A stretch of 64,000 nucleotides of DNA from Actinomyces vulturis (GCF_001687305.1 NZ_KV700385.1:747450-811449), one strand, 5' to 3'; shown: positions 26,940 to 36,072, numbered from the stretch's first letter. Program-made: numbers and translations. Notes: a model not told the origin generated them from the sequence alone.

Positions 26940-28814
26940 TCAGCTGTGGCGACGACGTGCGGTTAGAGCACCTGCACCGGCAACAGCTGCGACACCGGCA
27001 ATGCCGAGGAGGGAGAGTGCGTCAGCGCCGGTCTGTGCGAGACCCTTCTTGCTGTCACTCTTCTTTGCTGGCTTCTTGGTGGACTCGGCCTTGGCCTCAT
27101 CCTTTGCCTTGGAGTCGCCAGGCTTTGCTTCGTCAGCGGGAGCGGGGGCCTCGGTTGCTTCGTCAGCGGGAGCGGGGGCCTCGGTTGCTTCGTCAACGAG
27201 AACGGGGGCCTCGGTTGCTTCGTCAGCGGGAGCGGGGGCCTCGGTTGCTTCGTCAACGAGAACGGGGGCCTCGGTTGCTTCGTCAGCGGGAGCGGGGGCC
27301 TCGGTTGCTTCGTCAGCGGGAGCCTCAGGGGTGCTGCAGGCGAGTGCAATATCGGAGAGGGGGAACATTGCGGCGCGGGTGCCGTTTGCGAAGTAGAGTT
27401 TGTCTCCGTACTTGGGGTTGAGGAGCTTAGCGTTCTCAACGTCGATCACAACACCCATCCATGCATCACCCTCGGGGCGATCTACGGTGACGGGGAGTTC
27501 CTTCATTTTTTGAGCATTGGCGTTGATGAGTTTGCCTTCATCATTCAGGGTGCCGATGCCGTAGTGGAGAACGTCGATCATTTCGTCCTGGCGCACGTCC
27601 ACGCTGATCTTCTCAACGCCGTTTACGCATACGCCTGTGACCTTGTAAGCAGGGTCAACGATGATTGCGTCAGCGGGCATGACATAGGAAGTCTTCACGA
27701 CGGGAACCTTGACGGTTGCGCCGAGGTTGAGGGAAGCCTCGAGAACTTCGCCACCAACCTTCTCGATCTTTAGCTCGTACTGACCGGGATCGAAGTACTG
27801 GGTGTGCGCATCAGAGCCAGCCTTGGCGGTGTAGACGGTAGCAACTTCGCCGGTCGCTTTGTTGATTAAGGTGTAAACAACGTCGAAGTTCTTGGATGAT
27901 TCGAAAGTGACGGGGTAGCGAACCTCACCCTTTTCGGACACCTTCTTGTCGGCAACCTTCACCATAGCCTTGACCTGAGCTTCGGTGGCTTCATCTGCAA
28001 AATCAGCGAAGGTAGGAAGGGCTTCTTCTTTGTAGACAGGCTGCTTAACGGTGCGGTCAACGTTAACGACGAACTCGCTCTGGGATGAAGCCTGACCTTC
28101 GCCACGGATCATCTTGACATTGAGGGCGGTGTTGGCGTCGAAGTAGAGAACTTTGTCGGCTGCGCCTGCTTCGAGGACGACGTCAGAGGCAACGCGGTTA
28201 CCGTTGTTGTCAGTGATGATGTAGGTAACTTTGTGGTTCTGAAGTGCTTTGAAGGTGACAGCAACGCGCTGATCGCCTGAAGGGCCTGTCTGGGTGTTGC
28301 CGACGGAGACCATTGCTCCAGCGATGGCAGCTTCGTCGCCGGAGAGGCCTTCGATGACGGGGGCCTTCACGTCTTCTGTTACAGGGGTGACAACCTTCTC
28401 AGCCTCGTCACCGTAGGGGTTCTTGAGGTTGGGGTCAACGACAGGCTGAGTGGCGGCGGGGGTTTCTTCGGCGGGTGTTTCGGGGGCGGCAGGAGTTTCA
28501 GTTTCAACGGCGGGCTGTGCGCAGGAGAGGCTGACAGATTCAGGGCCGCTCCATTTGCCATCGTTCTGGACGTAAACGTCGACAGACATGTTGGTGGCCT
28601 CGCCAATGGTTACACTCTGGCCGCTGAGGCGCTCGCCATCGGGGGTAACAATGCCAAGGTTTTCACTACCGTTAACGGAGAAAACGGCGTTGCCGAGTGA
28701 ATCACAGGAGTAGGTGTAATCGCCTGCAGCGCTTGCAGTAGGGACTACTGCGCCAGCGCAGAGAAGGGCGGCGGTGACAGCACTGACGCCCAGGCGCTTA
28801 TTGAACTTGGTCAT
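26940..28814 (-). CDS. Cell-wall-anchored surface protein with LAQTG sortase motif and 10-residue repeats
   Basis: A 624-residue exported protein. The signal peptide is MTKFNKRLGVSAVTAALLC, cut near ASAAG. A Pro/Glu/Thr spacer follows. Two related ~95-residue domains (about residues 165-260 and 270-370) share the order of VTF, YxI/L, a VLYFD or TQYFD strand and a VNVD or VKVP end, indicating an internal duplication. An unfamiliar domain with cysteines follows, then ADEATEAP-type decapeptides, then LAQTG, a hydrophobic stretch and the ARRRHS tail. ATG 28814 has GGAG 8 nt upstream; longer in-frame starts lack one. A secreted Cys residue near the start (YSCDSL) pairs plausibly with SCAQP. Confidence 0.88.
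   Translation of the reverse strand: MTKFNKRLGVSAVTAALLCAGAVVPTASAAGDYTYSCDSLGNAVFSVNGSENLGIVTPDGERLSGQSVTIGEATNMSVDVYVQNDGKWSGPESVSLSCAQPAVETETPAAPETPAEETPAATQPVVDPNLKNPYGDEAEKVVTPVTEDVKAPVIEGLSGDEAAIAGAMVSVGNTQTGPSGDQRVAVTFKALQNHKVTYIITDNNGNRVASDVVLEAGAADKVLYFDANTALNVKMIRGEGQASSQSEFVVNVDRTVKQPVYKEEALPTFADFADEATEAQVKAMVKVADKKVSEKGEVRYPVTFESSKNFDVVYTLINKATGEVATVYTAKAGSDAHTQYFDPGQYELKIEKVGGEVLEASLNLGATVKVPVVKTSYVMPADAIIVDPAYKVTGVCVNGVEKISVDVRQDEMIDVLHYGIGTLNDEGKLINANAQKMKELPVTVDRPEGDAWMGVVIDVENAKLLNPKYGDKLYFANGTRAAMFPLSDIALACSTPEAPADEATEAPAPADEATEAPVLVDEATEAPAPADEATEAPVLVDEATEAPAPADEATEAPAPADEAKPGDSKAKDEAKAESTKKPAKKSDSKKGLAQTGADALSLLGIAGVAAVAGAGALTARRRHS
27121..27330 (-). repeat. 30-bp in-frame coding tandem repeat
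   Basis: About seven copies of a 30-bp unit (core GCTTCGTCAGCGGGAGCGGG) within the surface-protein gene. Two variants, CAGCGGGAGC and CAACGAGAAC, partly alternate, giving peptides PAPADEATEA and PVLVDEATEA. Because the unit length is a multiple of three, all frames stay open, producing spurious long ORFs on both strands. Confidence 0.9.
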
Positions 28815-29065
28815 GAGGGGGCTCCACTTCATGATGAGTAATGGTTGCTTATCGCATCCAGTAGATAATCTGGCGCGAACTCTTAGAGCGTAGCAAAGGC
28901 AACTGTCATTAATCAGTGGTTTCAGAGAAATCTTTATCAAATTGTTATAGGGATTTTAGGCTTTAATTGCAGCAAAAGGTGCTGGTCGTGTGTTATTGGG
29001 AAACGTCTAGCATGGAATGAAAACTGACGCACCCTTCGGAGGGGGTTAAAAAGTTGTACTAATTC

Positions 29066-29081
29066 GATACATATATGTATC
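29066..29081. promoter_or_regulatory. Perfect 16-bp palindrome
   Basis: GATACATATATGTATC lies in the 28815-29223 non-coding gap between the divergent surface-protein and HTH genes. Two short CCTTCGGAGG hairpins lie on either side. It is a candidate operator; the regulator is unknown. Confidence 0.4.
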
Positions 29082-29223
29082 AATAAGGTTTGGGGGCGAG
29101 ACGTAGCGAGATGGAGGGAGCAGTAATCTACCTTCGGAGGTGTAACGTCAGGATGAACGGGTTCGAATTGGGACATTCTGGGATTTGATCATCGGAGGTA
29201 CTCTGTTCTCTCGTTTCGCTCTG

Positions 29224-29280
29224 GAGTTGCGTATCAGACTCGAACCGATGGCCTGCTGCTCATCACTCAGATCCACTGGG
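29224..29280 (-). pseudogene. Decayed tRNA-Thr copy lacking the anticodon loop
   Basis: Read on the minus strand this matches the intact tRNA-Thr at 30223-30298. The T arm, 3' acceptor side and encoded CCA region are 34 of 38 bases identical, and a degenerate D-arm region is recognisable. The anticodon stem-loop is missing as if ~15 bp were deleted between two CAGC repeats. The acceptor has TT where CC is needed for pairing. It cannot be a functional tRNA. Confidence 0.7.
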
Positions 29281-29322
29281 TGGAGGGGTGGAGAATATAC
29301 GACGATATGGAGGATGGCGAGC

Positions 29323-29697
29323 ATGAATGGTGACTTTGACGGGTCGCGACTCCGTCTCCTACGCAAAGCAATGGGCCTTGACAGCGCATGGGTCGCCGCG
29401 CGCTTCGCCGTTAATGAGCGCACAGTGAGGCGCTGGCAGGCGGGAACCAATCCGATTCCGCCAGACGTAGTAACGGGCTTCCAGCAGTTGGTTGAGAAAT
29501 ATAGCGAACTCATCGAGTCCATGATTGACGGCGTAGAAAAAGATGGCGTGCTGCTCGTTTTCTCCGGCTTGGAGGCTTCACAACTCGATGGGGATGCGAT
29601 TCCCCTATCGATGTTCAATCGAGCAGCTCAGCAGGCAGCGATCTACTGTGAAGAAAACAAGATTCCATACGTCATCAAAGTTCGTACACTTTCTTAG
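29323..29697 (+). CDS. Small helix-turn-helix DNA-binding protein
   Basis: A 124-residue protein. Residues ~5-45 (GSRLRLLRKAMGLDSAWVAARFAVNERTVRRWQAG) are a clear Cro/XRE-like HTH with a recognition helix at NERTVRRWQ. The remainder is an unrecognised alpha/beta region. ATG 29323 has GGAGGA 8 nt upstream; longer in-frame starts would read through the tRNA pseudogene. It lies between the tRNA-Thr pseudogene and the intact tRNA-Thr, suggesting arrival by an integration or duplication event. It may act as an antitoxin-like or autonomous repressor; nothing adjacent looks like a toxin. Confidence 0.65.
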   Translation: MNGDFDGSRLRLLRKAMGLDSAWVAARFAVNERTVRRWQAGTNPIPPDVVTGFQQLVEKYSELIESMIDGVEKDGVLLVFSGLEASQLDGDAIPLSMFNRAAQQAAIYCEENKIPYVIKVRTLS

Positions 29698-30182
29698 ACT
29701 GTATTTGAGGCTTGAATCAGCGTCTCACTTTCCTGCGTAATTATGGGGGAGTGCGGCGCTATTTTTGAGCGTCATGCCGATAGATTGTGGAAAAGTAAAT
29801 GCGGAGTGGCGCGCGAAGCGTGGCGTGAATGATTGTGTCAGGGGCGTCTACGGGGTTTTTCGCTGTAAAACCAGGGTAAAGTTCGTTACCTTTTTTAGTG
29901 ATCTGCCGGTAAGCAGTGGTGGGGGGGGGATGGGAAACTAATTCCCAATGGGGCTTCACTTTTGAGTCAGAATTTATCGTCGCCAGGTGTTGAGCATTGA
30001 GGGAGGGGAGTCGTGGAAGTTTGTTGTGTTTCCCTGAATTCGGGAGGACTTGTTACCTTGCCTTCGTTTGTGGTGGGGGAGGTTGTGAGAACATTTTGGG
30101 AACATCGCACGGCGAAACATGGGGTATTTGGGGGTAGTGCAGGGTAGGTAGCGCTCCCCGCCCACCAACCCGCAACATAGAG
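29698..30182. other. Non-coding stretch between HTH gene and tRNA-Thr
   Basis: No gene supported. A short hairpin GGTAA-AGTTCG-TTACC followed by TTTTTT (29875-29896) may terminate the HTH transcript. The rest is G-rich and unremarkable, possibly decayed sequence. Confidence 0.4.
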
Positions 30183-30213
30183 AAAACCCCTGCAATTCCT
30201 TGGAATCACAGGG
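30183..30213 (-). terminator. Terminator of tRNA-Thr
   Basis: On the minus strand a CCCTG...CAGGG hairpin with an inner ATTCC/GGAAT stem is followed by a TTTT run, directly after the tRNA. Confidence 0.85.
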
Positions 30214-30222
30214 ATTTTATGC

Positions 30223-30298
30223 TGGAGCCGCGTATCGGACTCGAACCGATGACCTGCTGTTTACAAGACAGCTGCTCTACCAACTGAGCTAACACGGC
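30223..30298 (-). tRNA. tRNA-Thr (UGU anticodon)
   Basis: Minus-strand GCCGTGT (5' acceptor) pairs with ACGCGGC. The anticodon loop CTTGTAA reads TGT, the T arm is ATCGG-TTCGAGT-CCGAT, and CCA appears to be encoded. 76 nt including CCA. Confidence 0.95.
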
Positions 30299-30373
30299 AT
30301 GTGCAAGTGCTTGCTGCACCGCACCATAGTGTGCCTTGTAATAAGGGTGCCGCGCAAACTGCGCGGTAGTGAC

Positions 30374-31180
30374 TTACTTCAAGGAGTTGATTTTGTCGGT
30401 GATACCGGTAGGTGTATTGATCTCCGCTAAATCCACTTTCTGTCCATTGATGAGGAGGGAAGGGGTGCCAGTCAGTCCTATTTCTTGGAAATGCTTGGTG
30501 TTCTCAGTAGTCCAAGGCTGGTATGTGTTGGCTTCGATGGTAGGAGTAAATTCTGTGGATACTTCAGTAGGGACGCCCGCGTTCGTTGCAGCTTCAATAA
30601 GAGCTTGAATGGTCAAAGCTTGAGGATTTTGAGTCTTGACGGCATTTTCAAGGATAGCGAAAGCATTCTTGTGGAAATCCATGGCGTGCGCAGGATCTTT
30701 AACGAGAACTACGGCCAGTGCGTTATTCACTGCATCGGTCCAAGCGCTACCAAGAATCTTCACTGGGTGAAGAACGATAGTTGCTTGGCCGTTCGTCGCT
30801 AATTCAGCTAACTCGGCGCTGTGTAGAGTTTCGAACTCTGCGCAGTGCGGGCAGGCGTAATCAAAGTAGAGGTCAATAACGGGTGCATTTTCATTGACAG
30901 AGCCAGCGACAAGGTCCTTTCCGAAAGGGATCGCACCATTTTCTGTGGTATGGGGAGGGATGCCAGCAACTGTCGAAGGACTAACGGATGGAGTTTCTCC
31001 GGTAGGAGTAGCGCCATTCGAGGACTTCGAACCGAAGATGACCGCAGCGATGACCAATGCTGTAATAACGGTGGCAGCAACGATAATCAGGATGCTCTTT
31101 TTGCGAGCGGCACGAGCCTGTTCTTCGCGCATTGCTTTAGCCTTAGCGCGTGCAGCATCACGATTAGAGGCAGTAGACAT
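30374..31180 (-). CDS. Membrane-anchored DsbA-like thiol oxidoreductase
   Basis: A 268-residue protein. The cytoplasmic N-terminus is basic, one membrane helix is at ~30-50 (ILIIVAATVITALVIAAVIF), and the extracellular thioredoxin-fold domain carries the CPHC active site in LYFDYACPHCAEF and a cis-Pro loop TGTPSL. In Actinomyces-type bacteria, related MdbA enzymes introduce disulfides into exported pilins and adhesins. The nearby surface proteins contain paired cysteines, so they are plausible clients. GGAGAA precedes ATG 31180. A small CCGCGC/GCGCGG hairpin (30350-30366) follows the stop. Confidence 0.88.
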   Translation of the reverse strand: MSTASNRDAARAKAKAMREEQARAARKKSILIIVAATVITALVIAAVIFGSKSSNGATPTGETPSVSPSTVAGIPPHTTENGAIPFGKDLVAGSVNENAPVIDLYFDYACPHCAEFETLHSAELAELATNGQATIVLHPVKILGSAWTDAVNNALAVVLVKDPAHAMDFHKNAFAILENAVKTQNPQALTIQALIEAATNAGVPTEVSTEFTPTIEANTYQPWTTENTKHFQEIGLTGTPSLLINGQKVDLAEINTPTGITDKINSLK

Positions 31181-31291
31181 ACAAATTCTCCGGTTCTATT
31201 CTGATGAAACATCAGTTCTATCGGTAATGTCCTTTATTTTATAAGGAATAGGACAAAGGCTGAATCTTCTCCAGTGTGGAAAATGCCGTTG

Positions 31292-33187
31292 TTACATCGA
31301 CAAGTCAAAAGGGGCAATACTTGACGATGGCATGTGTCCACTTATCAGCAGGCCCACGATGATTACGGTGCCGATGATGAGGGCTAATCCTTGGATTAGT
31401 CTCCAGGACTTTGTTGGGGCGCATAAGCCAATCATGCTTGCACTTGCGCGGCGGGTAGGGGCATTCCATGGAACGAGCCAGGCAACCATAAGGAACAGGG
31501 CAATCATCAGTCCACTAACGAAACGAGGTTGTACTCCTGCAGGAACTGCTTGGAGCCAGTTGGCTGATACGGTGATGATTCCACCAGTCAGAATCGACAT
31601 CTTGCTCATTAGCATGACAATGAGTGCGGGAATGCATCCGGCGATAACAGCGCCTAAGCCAGCTAGGGCGGCTTGGATGAGATACCACGGTGTGGCAACG
31701 ACCATCGCTGGGTTGTCAGCAAATGATGTGTTGCCTCGACGCAAGCGGCGTTGGCGTTTGGAATCCTGTGCGCGGCCAATGAGGCCAGCCATGACTATCC
31801 ATATGCTGGCACCGGCAAGAGCCCAGATCGGGCGAATACTGCCAATTGTTACGAGGAGTAATCCCCAGGCAATTGTCATTAAGGGGTGCGGTGTGGGGGG
31901 AAGCGCCCACTGGGGAACTTCAGGAACTGTTGGGTGTTCCTGGTTAGTGGTTGAGGCATGTGCGGCATTGAATGTGGGCGGCAATGAATCAGAATCTGCT
32001 GGTGCCATATTCTGTGCATCCCACGGAACTGACACAGCAGGAGCCCATTGATTCTGTGCTTCTGATGCAGTTGGAGTTGGTGGCAGTGCTGTGCCGTACG
32101 AATTGGGTGTGGACTGTGGATGAGTCCATTCGCGCAATATGGTATGTCTGGGCTGAGTACCTTCGGCCTGTGTGGGGGAAGTATCAGAGTCTGTAGAGTG
32201 CTCAGAATTGAAACTGGATCCGTAGCGTGCGGTATAGCCGTATTGTTCGGGGGTTAGTGCAGTGGGCTCCGAGGCTGGGAGGGCAACTTCTAGGGCTTCT
32301 TCTCCTGTGCCGCCGCCGGCAATTTCGTCAATGACGGCAACGAGGTCAGTAATAGGGAGGCGGTCTTCAACTTCAGGTGCTAGTGCCAATGTGAAAGCAC
32401 GAGCAAGATAAGGCCAATTCTCTTCTAAGTCTCCAAGTTCTGGAGTACCGCCATATACGCGGCGGAACACGGACTGCCAGGGGCCTGATCCGAAGGGGGC
32501 CTTGCCGGTCAGTGTGAAAAGAAGGACGCCGGCGCACGCATACCAGTCCACACTAGGGCTTGGCGTGCCTCCATCAAGCATTTCCGGTGGAATAAAACCG
32601 GGAGTGCCAGTGACCTGGCCGGTTTGGGTAAGACGCGCATCATCAGACACTTGGGCAATGCCGAAGTCAATAAGGACGGGGCCGTCATTGCTGAGCATCA
32701 CGTTTGATGGCTTGAGATCGCGATGGATAACGTCAGCAGTGTGAACCGCCTTGAGGGCGCCGAGGAGACCATGCGCCAAATCTGCGTACTCAGTGCTTGC
32801 TTCGTTTAAGTCGTAAGGGCCGTCATGGTCCACTTCGTGTTGAAGAGTGGGGCCATCAACAAGTTCGGTAATAACGAATGACAGTTCATGCTCACTTGCC
32901 TCAATGTCGAGGATGCGAGCGACGCGAGCATCTTTCAAACGGGCAAGCACTCGAGCTTCACGGCGAAGGCGGCGCCGAGCTACAGGATCAGCAGCGATCT
33001 GTGGGTGAAGAATTTTCATGGCTACGCGTATGCCTTGAGCGTCGCGGGCTTCCCAGACCACGCCCATACCGCCACTGCCGAGGCGGCGAATTAACTCGTA
33101 TCCACCCACAACCGTCCCGGCGCGGAGAGTAGAGACGGACTGTGGAGACATGGGTGGCGTTTGCGCCGGTGAGGGGCGTTCGGTCAT
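31292..33187 (-). CDS. Membrane Ser/Thr protein kinase without PASTA domains
   Basis: A 631-residue Hanks-type kinase. Residues ~25-290 hold the catalytic domain: glycine loop RRLGSGGMGVVWEA, catalytic Lys in VAMKILH, HRDLKPSNVM, DFGIAQ and the GTPGFIPPEML activation segment. A ~150-residue Pro/Ser/Gln-rich linker follows. Four hydrophobic segments at the C-terminus replace the usual single helix plus extracellular PASTA repeats, so an external sensing domain is absent. ATG 33187 has TACTGT six bases upstream and TTATCA as -35 (17-bp spacer), and no ribosome site: probably leaderless. The region to 33407 is shared with the divergent ABC gene. Confidence 0.92.
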   Translation of the reverse strand: MTERPSPAQTPPMSPQSVSTLRAGTVVGGYELIRRLGSGGMGVVWEARDAQGIRVAMKILHPQIAADPVARRRLRREARVLARLKDARVARILDIEASEHELSFVITELVDGPTLQHEVDHDGPYDLNEASTEYADLAHGLLGALKAVHTADVIHRDLKPSNVMLSNDGPVLIDFGIAQVSDDARLTQTGQVTGTPGFIPPEMLDGGTPSPSVDWYACAGVLLFTLTGKAPFGSGPWQSVFRRVYGGTPELGDLEENWPYLARAFTLALAPEVEDRLPITDLVAVIDEIAGGGTGEEALEVALPASEPTALTPEQYGYTARYGSSFNSEHSTDSDTSPTQAEGTQPRHTILREWTHPQSTPNSYGTALPPTPTASEAQNQWAPAVSVPWDAQNMAPADSDSLPPTFNAAHASTTNQEHPTVPEVPQWALPPTPHPLMTIAWGLLLVTIGSIRPIWALAGASIWIVMAGLIGRAQDSKRQRRLRRGNTSFADNPAMVVATPWYLIQAALAGLGAVIAGCIPALIVMLMSKMSILTGGIITVSANWLQAVPAGVQPRFVSGLMIALFLMVAWLVPWNAPTRRASASMIGLCAPTKSWRLIQGLALIIGTVIIVGLLISGHMPSSSIAPFDLSM

Positions 33188-33407
33188 AGGTTCACAGTAC
33201 CGGTAACTACCCACATTGATAATTGGGTGACACACCTCACGAGGATCGTGACCACTTCGTGACCCCATGACCCTCATCACAGGGCTCTCGTATGGCAAGA
33301 TTGGGCATAGCCAACCCTTCCGTTGGCCAGTGTCAATGCGGACACGCAATGACACCTTTCACTACGGATCGTCCGGCACGTACCTGCCGGTGAAGGGATA
33401 GCCACTC
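33188..33407. promoter_or_regulatory. Divergent promoter region, kinase / sugar-ABC ATPase
   Basis: Contains the kinase promoter (minus-strand TACTGT at 33194-33199) and, further right, GTGAC-N6-GTGAC (33248-33263) with another GTGAC at 33227. The same 11-bp-phased motif occurs upstream of the two NlpC/P60 genes. The ATPase gene's own -10 box is not clear. Confidence 0.4.
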
Positions 33408-34535
33408 ATGGCAACAGTGACCTTTGATCATGCAACGCGTATCTACCCGGGCAATGACCGCCCCTCTGTAGATCAGTTGAACCTTGAAATCGCAGACGGT
33501 GAGTTTCTGGTCCTTGTTGGCCCCTCTGGTTGCGGTAAGTCCACCTCATTGCGCATGCTTGCAGGTTTGGAAGATGTGAACTCCGGTCGTATCCTCATTG
33601 GCGATCGCGACGTCACTGACGTCCAGCCTAAGGACCGCGATATTGCAATGGTGTTCCAGAACTACGCTCTGTACCCTCATATGACCGTGGCCGATAATAT
33701 GGGCTTCGCTCTGAAGATCGCTGGTACTCCCAAGGATGAGATTGCCCGCCGTGTTAAGGAAGCAGCCAAGATTCTGGGACTGACCGAATACCTTGATCGT
33801 AAGCCCAAGGCTCTCTCCGGTGGTCAGCGTCAGCGTGTAGCCATGGGCCGCGCTATTGTGCGTAAGCCCAAGGTCTTCCTCATGGACGAGCCTCTTTCTA
33901 ACTTGGACGCAAAACTCCGTGTTCAGACCCGTACCCAGATTGCCTCCCTGCAGCGTTCCCTTGGCGTGACTACGGTGTACGTGACTCACGATCAGACTGA
34001 AGCTCTGACCATGGGTGACCGCATCGCAGTCCTCAAGGACGGCTTGCTCCAGCAAGTGGGTACTCCTCGCGAGATGTACGAGAAGCCCGCTAATGAGTTT
34101 GTTGCAGGTTTCATCGGCTCACCTGCAATGAACATGGGTACTTTCAATGTTGAAGGCAATGTTGCTACCCTCGGTGCCGCCAAGGTGGAACTGCCTCGCT
34201 TGGCCGTTGATGCTCTCACTCCCGAGGACAATGGCAAGGTCATTATCGGATTCCGTCCCGAAGCGCTCGACGTGGTCTCCTCCACCGATGAGAACTCCAT
34301 CCCTGTGCGCTTGTCCTTTGTTGAAGAACTTGGGTCGGACGCATACGTTTATGGTGAACTCGTCGGCGCAGAAGGCGCCACCGAAAAACTTGGCTCTGGT
34401 GAAGACTCTAGCCAGTTGATCGTTCGCGTTCCTCCTCGTACCGCTCCCGATCCGGGCGAAATCATTTACGTCCGCATTCGCCCTGGTCAGGAGCACCTGT
34501 TCTCCGCAGCAACCGGCAAGCGTCTGCCTGCATGA
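33408..34535 (+). CDS. Sugar ABC transporter ATP-binding protein (UgpC/MsmK/MsiK type)
   Basis: A 375-residue ATPase. Walker A is GPSGCGKST, the Q loop [12 protein letters not shown], the signature [14 protein letters not shown] and Walker [17 protein letters not shown], with H in VTHDQTEA. The C-terminal ~130 residues form the MalK-like OB/TOBE regulatory domain. No permease or binding-protein gene is near, so it is probably a shared ATPase serving several carbohydrate importers, like MsiK in Streptomyces. GAAGGGAT lies upstream of ATG 33408. Confidence 0.92.
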   Translation: MATVTFDHATRIYPGNDRPSVDQLNLEIADGEFLVLVGPSGCGKSTSLRMLAGLEDVNSGRILIGDRDVTDVQPKDRDIAMVFQNYALYPHMTVADNMGFALKIAGTPKDEIARRVKEAAKILGLTEYLDRKPKALSGGQRQRVAMGRAIVRKPKVFLMDEPLSNLDAKLRVQTRTQIASLQRSLGVTTVYVTHDQTEALTMGDRIAVLKDGLLQQVGTPREMYEKPANEFVAGFIGSPAMNMGTFNVEGNVATLGAAKVELPRLAVDALTPEDNGKVIIGFRPEALDVVSSTDENSIPVRLSFVEELGSDAYVYGELVGAEGATEKLGSGEDSSQLIVRVPPRTAPDPGEIIYVRIRPGQEHLFSAATGKRLPA

Positions 34536-34591
34536 TCGCATAGCGTCATGCATCACATGGCGACTGCACCGAGTAGTTGAACAGCATGTTA

Positions 34592-34625
34592 GCCAGCCCC
34601 GATTCGCAAGCGAATCGGGGCTGGC
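34592..34625 (+). terminator. Hairpin terminator after the ABC ATPase
   Basis: A perfect 15-bp stem (34592-34606 with 34611-34625) and CAAG loop. Confidence 0.75.
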
Positions 34626-34675
34626 CCCTGCATGCCTACCGCGCGTTCAAGACCGCGACCTGAAAGAATGTCCCC

Positions 34676-36046
34676 ATGCCCCAATCCATGAAGATCACCG
34701 CGGCCACTATTGATCCCGCGTTGCTTGACCTTCCGTGGGAACTCCCTCTCGAGAACTGGCCCGCCGATGTTCTCGCTGCCCTCCCACGCGGCCTTTCGCG
34801 CCACATCGTGCGTTTCGTGAACCTCTCCGAACGCGTTATTGCCGTTAAAGAAATTGGCGAATCTGTCGCTTACCGCGAGTATGAACTTCTCCGTGACCTA
34901 GTGCGGCTAGGAGCGCCTTGCGTTACTCCCACCGCAGTGATTACAGGGCGAAGTGACCTTCAAGGTGAAGAACTCAACTCGATTCTCGTCACCGAACATC
35001 TGTCTTACTCTTTGCCCTATCGCGCACTTTTCAGTCAGTACATGCGTCCTGAAACTGCGACTCGTCTTATCGACGCACTTGCCGTTCTCCTTGTTCGTCT
35101 TCATCTCATTGGTTTCTACTGGGGTGACGTTTCTCTTTCCAATACCCTTTTCCGTCGTGACGCGGGAGCCTTTGCTGCCTACCTTGTGGATGCCGAAACT
35201 GGCGAACTTCACATTGAAGGTCTCACTGACGGTAAACGCGAGTACGACATTGATCTCGCGCGTACCAATATCATTGGTGAACTTATGGACCTCCAGGCCG
35301 GAGCGCTTCTCGAAAGTACTGTGGATACCATTGAAATTGGCGACCGTATCGTCAATCGTTACAACGAACTGTGGGATGTCCTTACTGCTGAAGAATCTTT
35401 TTCTGTTGATGAGCGCTGGCGCGTGGCTCACCGCATTAAGCAACTCAATGAACTGGGCTTCGACGTTGGTGAACTCACCATGGCTACTGACGCCGCAGGC
35501 ACGCGGATGGTTATCCAGCCCAAAGTGGTTGATGCTGGTCATTATCACCGTCAGATCATGCGTCTGACTGGTCTTGACGTGGAAGAACGTCAGGGGCAGC
35601 GCATGCTTAACGATCTCGAGTCCTACCGCACTCTGATGGGGCGTAAGAACGACCCTATTGAGCAGGTGGCTCATGCATGGATGGCGGACGTATTTGAACC
35701 CACCCTTGATGCTGTCCCCATTGAATTACGTCGCAAACTCGAACCGGCAGAAATCTTTCACGAAGTTCTTGAACACCGCTGGTACATGTCTGAGCGTATG
35801 GGCTATGACGTGACTATGGAAGAAGCTGTTAAGGATTACGTTGACACGGTTCTCCCTCACCACTGGGATGAACAGAGTTATCTTTCTCTTGGTGACACCC
35901 AAGAAATGGACGCAATTTTCTCTGACGATGAAGCAGAGGTGCTCGAAGATGATCCCGACTTTGCTGCACTCGACGAAGAAAGCCTTAATCAGTTCGGCCT
36001 CAACCCCATGGGCTTTACTGCTGGTATGAAGTTCAAGGGTGAATAA
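34676..36046 (+). CDS. DUF4032 family protein with kinase-like fold
   Basis: A 456-residue actinobacterial protein. The N-terminal half resembles lipopolysaccharide/Kdo-kinase-like folds: VIAVKEIGE (Lys), YREYELLRDL (Glu helix), FYWGDVSLSNTLF (catalytic-loop-like, Asp and Asn) and YLVDAETGE (metal-binding Asp). The C-terminal ~200 residues correspond to the DUF4032 domain and end in an acidic tail. The substrate is unknown. GAAAG is the only ribosome-site-like sequence before ATG 34676. It is convergent with ung, with only 26 bp between the stops. Confidence 0.82.
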   Translation: MPQSMKITAATIDPALLDLPWELPLENWPADVLAALPRGLSRHIVRFVNLSERVIAVKEIGESVAYREYELLRDLVRLGAPCVTPTAVITGRSDLQGEELNSILVTEHLSYSLPYRALFSQYMRPETATRLIDALAVLLVRLHLIGFYWGDVSLSNTLFRRDAGAFAAYLVDAETGELHIEGLTDGKREYDIDLARTNIIGELMDLQAGALLESTVDTIEIGDRIVNRYNELWDVLTAEESFSVDERWRVAHRIKQLNELGFDVGELTMATDAAGTRMVIQPKVVDAGHYHRQIMRLTGLDVEERQGQRMLNDLESYRTLMGRKNDPIEQVAHAWMADVFEPTLDAVPIELRRKLEPAEIFHEVLEHRWYMSERMGYDVTMEEAVKDYVDTVLPHHWDEQSYLSLGDTQEMDAIFSDDEAEVLEDDPDFAALDEESLNQFGLNPMGFTAGMKFKGE

Positions 36047-36072
36047 AAACCTTGAAAGAATCATTTCCTTGT

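Noticed and set aside
27121..27330. Regular ~30-bp repeats resembling a CRISPR array
   Set aside because: The units are contiguous without spacers, in frame inside a coding gene, and encode decapeptides.
26957..27439. Three overlapping ~155-residue frames across the surface-protein repeats
   Set aside because: The 30-bp repeat has no stop in several frames; these are by-products of the tandem repeat, not genes.
29221..30222. A classical attL/attR pair of an integrative element at tRNA-Thr
   Set aside because: Similarity extends, with an internal deletion, over most of the tRNA rather than only its 3' end, and there is no integrase; kept only as one possible history.
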